From contig JBJXFJ010000592.1 in the NCBI GenBank assembly GCA_046154735.1, forward strand, positions 1 through 9,217: a stretch of DNA of 9,217 nucleotides, read 5' to 3'. Source of the DNA: CAVXYC01 sp046154735 (GTDB taxonomy: Bacteria; Chloroflexota; UBA6077; JACCZL01). The notes under the pieces were generated by a model. It was not told where the DNA came from. It did not search any database and was given only the letters and a program-made list of their open reading frames with translations. Position 1 is the first letter of the stretch. Each line of letters begins with the position of its first letter. Shown here piece after piece: positions 6,411-9,217 of this stretch. The translations under genes and the position numbers were made by a program.

Positions 6411-7958
6411 ATCACCCCCGGTGCCCAGCCCAACAGCTTCGCCCCGGCCGCCGCCCAGACCACCAGCATCACCTGGACCGGCACGCCGGTGCCGCAATAC
6501 ACCGCCACCATCAAGAATGCGGGTGGCGCCACCGTGCGCACCCTGACCAACACCCTCCCAGCGGCCACCGTCACCTGGGATGGCAAGGACACCGGCGGGA
6601 CCATCCAGCCGCCCGGCACCTACACCGCCACCCTGAGCGCCGCCGGCCAGACGGACCAAATCGTCACCATCACCCTCACCCGGCAAGCCACCGCCACCTA
6701 CAGCTACGACACGCTGTACCGCCTGACCCAAGCCACCAACCCGTGGGCCGGCACCACCTACTCGTACGACCCGGTGGGCAACCGCCTCACCTCGGTCATT
6801 GCCGGCGCCAGCAGCAGCTACACCTCTGACAAAGTGGACCGCCTCACCGCAGTCGGCGGCACCACCTACACCAACGATGCCAACGGCAACCGCACCGGTC
6901 GGGGCAGTGACACCTTCACCTACGACCTGGCGAACCGCCTCACCCAGGCTGCCATCAGCGGCGGCAGCACCACGAACTACGCGTATGATGGGGATGGCAA
7001 GCGCATGTGCAGCAGCACCCCGTGCACAACACCCGAATACGTGTACGATGTGAACCGCAGCCTGCCCGTGATCCTGCAGGACGGCACGAAGCAGTACGTC
7101 TGGGGCCTGGACCTGGCGTACACCGTCAGCGGCTCGGCCATCGCCGTGCACCACAGTGACGGCCTGGGCTCCACGCGGGCGGTGACCACGGCCGCAGGCC
7201 AGGTGGAGTCGACCTACCTCACGGACGACTTCGGCGTCTCCAAGCTGATCCGAGGAAACAGTCCGGCGCGGATGCAGTACACTGGCGAGCCCCGGGACTC
7301 GGAGACGGGGTTCGTGTACCTGCGGGCGCGGATGTACGACCCGGCCACAGGACGGTTCTTGCAGCGGGACACGTATCCGGGCTCACCAGAAAATCCACCG
7401 AGTCTCCATCGAATGACGTATGTGCACAATGCGCCCACGGGATTCATTGATCCATCGGGCCGCATCGCCGTTCCTGGTGCGTCAGGATCGGGAAGCGAGA
7501 CCGCGGTGGCGAAAGCACAAGTTCTTGGAAACTGTACATACATCATCGGCGGGGCCAAGATCTGCTGGCCTCCTTCACCCATTACGAGCCCAATCGAGAA
7601 GGACCGCGAGACGCAAAGTGACCCGTGTCCCTCAGCCGACCCAGATGCAAAAAGCATTCCGTTTGGTCCATATCGTGCAAACATTCGAGGGCCAGAACGC
7701 CACGGCGATGGGGAGTGCCATGTCAACGTCCAAGTACCAGGATTCTTCAACCACCATGTGCACTTCGTGAACGGCCATTTCTTCACCGATTCACTTGGCT
7801 CACTAGGCGATCTCTTCCGAGCAACAGCAGAGCTAGCCCATCAGGTAGCTGTAGCGATTTCGTCCGTTAGCGGAGAGTCATATACTTCTGTCTTCAAGGT
7901 AGTGGAAGGCTTCATCTTCCGCAAGCTTGCCGACCTCCAGGCTATTGGTGGGGAGTGA
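6411..7958 (+). CDS. RHS tip cassette 3: FlgD-type Ig domain, YD repeats, core, His-rich tip
   Basis: RHS similarity to cassette 4 begins at AQPNSFAPAAAQ (6423). The frame is open from a TGA at 6282-6284, but no ATG, GTG or TTG occurs before GTG 6489, which lies inside the Ig domain without a ribosome site. The N-terminal part is therefore missing and expression alone is doubtful. Domains: FlgD-type Ig (RTLTNTLPAATVTWDGKDTG, PPGTYTATL), YD repeats (YSYDTLYRL, YSYDPVGNRL, YDLANRL), RHS core (DGLGSTRAVT, YLRARMYDP, GRFLQRD), DPSG at 7449-7460. The ~165-residue tip has a cluster RGPERHGDGECHVNV and FNHHVHFVNGHFF (~7687-7785), then a helical tail. The histidines look like a catalytic or metal site, possibly nuclease, but I recognise no named toxin family. 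Confidence 0.8.
   Translation: MTPGAQPNSFAPAAAQTTSITWTGTPVPQYTATIKNAGGATVRTLTNTLPAATVTWDGKDTGGTIQPPGTYTATLSAAGQTDQIVTITLTRQATATYSYDTLYRLTQATNPWAGTTYSYDPVGNRLTSVIAGASSSYTSDKVDRLTAVGGTTYTNDANGNRTGRGSDTFTYDLANRLTQAAISGGSTTNYAYDGDGKRMCSSTPCTTPEYVYDVNRSLPVILQDGTKQYVWGLDLAYTVSGSAIAVHHSDGLGSTRAVTTAAGQVESTYLTDDFGVSKLIRGNSPARMQYTGEPRDSETGFVYLRARMYDPATGRFLQRDTYPGSPENPPSLHRMTYVHNAPTGFIDPSGRIAVPGASGSGSETAVAKAQVLGNCTYIIGGAKICWPPSPITSPIEKDRETQSDPCPSADPDAKSIPFGPYRANIRGPERHGDGECHVNVQVPGFFNHHVHFVNGHFFTDSLGSLGDLFRATAELAHQVAVAISSVSGESYTSVFKVVEGFIFRKLADLQAIGGE
6423..7370 (+). repeat. RHS core repeat, copy 3 (most complete)
   Basis: This is the longest copy, running from the Ig-domain start (AQPNSFAP) to GRFLQRD. 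It matches 3072-3848, 1-431 and 8852-9217 in the same orientation and defines the unit through which tips could recombine. Confidence 0.85.
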
Positions 7959-8011
7959 TATTGACATTGGTAACCCTGCGGATGCATGGACCTTACCTCT
8001 CGAAAGGTTCT

Positions 8012-8015
8012 GGAG
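8012..8015 (+). promoter_or_regulatory. Ribosome binding site deciding the 8023 start
   Basis: GGAG lies 7 bases before ATG 8023. This favours that ATG over an in-frame upstream start at 7927, which would overlap the tip of cassette 3. Confidence 0.6.
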
Positions 8016-8022
8016 AAGTCTG

Positions 8023-8772
8023 ATGCCATCCTATCCAGTTGTGAATCCGCCACCCAGCAGGGACCCAGGAGGTGGGAGGGAGTATTTTCTCCCTGACGAG
8101 GAGTTAGTGTGGGAACTTCCGACAGAGCTGGTCTGGGAGATCGAGCACGTCATAGTGCGGGTACTTGCGCGGTGGGGGGATCGCTATGTTGCAAGAAATA
8201 TCATGGATCCCAAGTACACCCTCTCGGGAAACCTTCAAGGCTCGCAGACCGATCGCGAAGCAGAAATCGAAAGCGCCTGGCGGCAGGTGGTGGCATGGGC
8301 ACAAGCGTTCTATATGGTCTCGATTGACGTCGCCCATAAGGATGATTGGCTCACGGATCAGCATGATGGCTTGCCAGGACATTTGATACTTTCCAGGGAT
8401 CAATTTAATATCGTTCGCGAGGCACTACAAGTGGCGGGGCTCCCAGCCGAAGTCTACTATCCAGCGTCGGATCAGCGGATTGGAACGGAGTATCAGACAC
8501 AGCCGGGGGGAGTCGTCTTAGTTGAGCGCCGATATACCCCAAGACAGTGGGCCCGGCGAGGTGATTCCCTGAGCCTCGCGCCTCCATCTGACGCGGAGAG
8601 ACGTGAGGCCTTTCTCGTAGAAACAACTCAATATCTCCGGGCGCTTGGAAGACGATTGATGGAACTCAAAGAACCCGGCCGGGTCGCCGATACTGAGCAC
8701 ATTGAGCGACTGGAGCGACTAGTATCTGAGACATATCGGACGTACCGGATGGAGCGTGACAAAAGGGTCTGA
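8023..8772 (+). CDS. Immunity-like protein, copy B (intact)
   Basis: A 249-residue soluble protein, most likely the antidote to the cassette 3 tip, whose stop is 64 bases upstream. The frame is open from 7927, but ATG 8023 is chosen for its GGAG and because it puts VNPPPS at the same distance from the start as in copy A (5602). Landmarks are GGGREYFL, WGDRY, SGNLQGS, DQHDGLPGH, YYPASDQ, PGGVVLVERRYTPRQWARRG, then a charged helical tail (RALGRRLMELKEPGR..., IERLERLV). No signal peptide or membrane segment, so it should act in the cytoplasm. The family is unknown to me. Two copies, each next to a similar toxin end, support the immunity reading; a role unrelated to protection is not excluded. 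Confidence 0.75.
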   Translation: MPSYPVVNPPPSRDPGGGREYFLPDEELVWELPTELVWEIEHVIVRVLARWGDRYVARNIMDPKYTLSGNLQGSQTDREAEIESAWRQVVAWAQAFYMVSIDVAHKDDWLTDQHDGLPGHLILSRDQFNIVREALQVAGLPAEVYYPASDQRIGTEYQTQPGGVVLVERRYTPRQWARRGDSLSLAPPSDAERREAFLVETTQYLRALGRRLMELKEPGRVADTEHIERLERLVSETYRTYRMERDKRV

Positions 8773-8780
8773 GTAGCGAT

Positions 8781-8784
8781 GAGG
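8781..8784 (+). promoter_or_regulatory. Possible ribosome binding site for cassette 4
   Basis: GAGG lies 7 bases before ATG 8792, in the 19-base gap after the copy B stop codon. It would give cassette 4 its own start, unlike cassettes 2 and 3. Confidence 0.4.
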
Positions 8785-8791
8785 ACTCCTC

Positions 8792-9217
8792 ATGTTGGCC
8801 CCGAAGGCCAGTAACCGCACCCGGCTCGACGAGGACCTCGCCGAGATCGGCGCCCAGCCCAACAGTTTCGCCCCGGCGGCGGCGCAATCGACGACCATCA
8901 CCTGGACCGGCACCCCGGTGCCGCAATACACCGCGACGATCAAAACCAGCGGCGGCACCACCGTGCGCACCCTGACCAACACGCTCCCCTCCGCCACCGT
9001 CACCTGGGATGGCAAGGACACCGGCGGCGCCATCCAGCCGCCCGGAACGTACACCGCCACCCTGAGCGCCGCCGGCCAGACGGACCAAACCGTCACCATC
9101 ACCCTCACCCGGCAAGCCACCGCCACCTACAGCTACGACACGCTGTACCGCCTGACCCAAGCCACCAACCCGTGGGCACCTCAATGGACACCTACGACCC
9201 GGTGGGCAATCGCCTGA
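8792..9217 (+). CDS. RHS tip cassette 4, 5' part, frameshifted near the window end
   Basis: ATG 8792 opens a 141-codon frame. About 20 residues (MLAPKASNRTRLDEDLAEIG) precede the shared start AQPNSFAPAAAQ. A full FlgD-type Ig domain follows (RTLTNTLPSATVTWDGKDTG, PPGTYTATL), then the first YD repeat (YSYDTLYRLTQATNPW). After NPW the sequence departs from cassette 3 over ~17 bases (9177-9193 region) against 18 in cassette 3. The frame is lost, and TGA at 9215-9217 ends it where the repeat would read YDPVGNRL in another frame. Rejoining the frames gives continuous similarity, so this is a frameshifted copy, or a sequencing indel, and not a short natural protein. Its core and tip lie beyond the window. 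Confidence 0.65.
   Translation: MLAPKASNRTRLDEDLAEIGAQPNSFAPAAAQSTTITWTGTPVPQYTATIKTSGGTTVRTLTNTLPSATVTWDGKDTGGAIQPPGTYTATLSAAGQTDQTVTITLTRQATATYSYDTLYRLTQATNPWAPQWTPTTRWAIA
8852..9217 (+). repeat. RHS core repeat, copy 4 (5' part)
   Basis: Direct repeat of 6423 onward, with near-identical DNA through the Ig domain and first YD repeat. It runs off the window edge. Confidence 0.85.

Noticed and set aside
7927..8022. Upstream start for immunity copy B
   Set aside because: It would overlap the tip of cassette 3, and neither the paralogue start nor the ribosome site supports it.
1..9217. tRNA or rRNA genes
   Set aside because: No cloverleaf or conserved rRNA motif noticed on either strand.

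Overview
The window is a same-strand array of RHS/YD-repeat polymorphic-toxin tip cassettes from a high-GC bacterium. Each cassette has a near-identical RHS core segment, then an unrelated C-terminal tip after the motif DPSG, then usually a small gene in the position of an immunity gene. The host cannot be named with confidence. Core sequence style, high GC in third codon positions and a decayed IS630-type transposase would fit Chloroflexota or a similar environmental lineage, but this is a weak inference.

Layout, left to right. (1) 1-971 is the end of an RHS protein whose tip matches the polymorphic toxin type 44 family. (2) 972-2034 is a strongly AT-rich island, foreign to its surroundings, with one membrane-anchored ORF of unknown function. 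(3) 2035-2972 is a degenerate IS630-family transposase on the minus strand. It abuts the broken 5' side of cassette 2. (4) 3072-4400 is cassette 2, with a tip ending in an LHDEI-type helical tail, translationally overlapped by a probable immunity gene (4375-4938). (5) 4939-5548 is mostly unreadable sequence ending in what looks like the last ~50 codons of a toxin tip. (6) 5602-6369 is an immunity-like gene interrupted by one nonsense codon. (7) 6411-7958 is cassette 3, the most complete core (FlgD-type Ig domain, YD repeats, RHS-associated core), with a histidine-rich tip. (8) 8023-8772 is an intact paralogue of the broken gene in (6). (9) 8792-9217 is the start of cassette 4, which frameshifts just before the window ends.

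The working model is that a full-length RHS gene lies outside this window, probably upstream. The cassettes would be displaced tips that can be swapped onto it by recombination through the ~0.8-0.95 kb repeated core, with immunity genes kept beside their toxins. The strongest new element is a two-member toxin/immunity family. One pair (tip ending 7958 plus gene 8023-8772) is intact; the other (remnant ending 5548 plus gene 5602-6369) is decaying. I do not recognise the immunity family from any named one.
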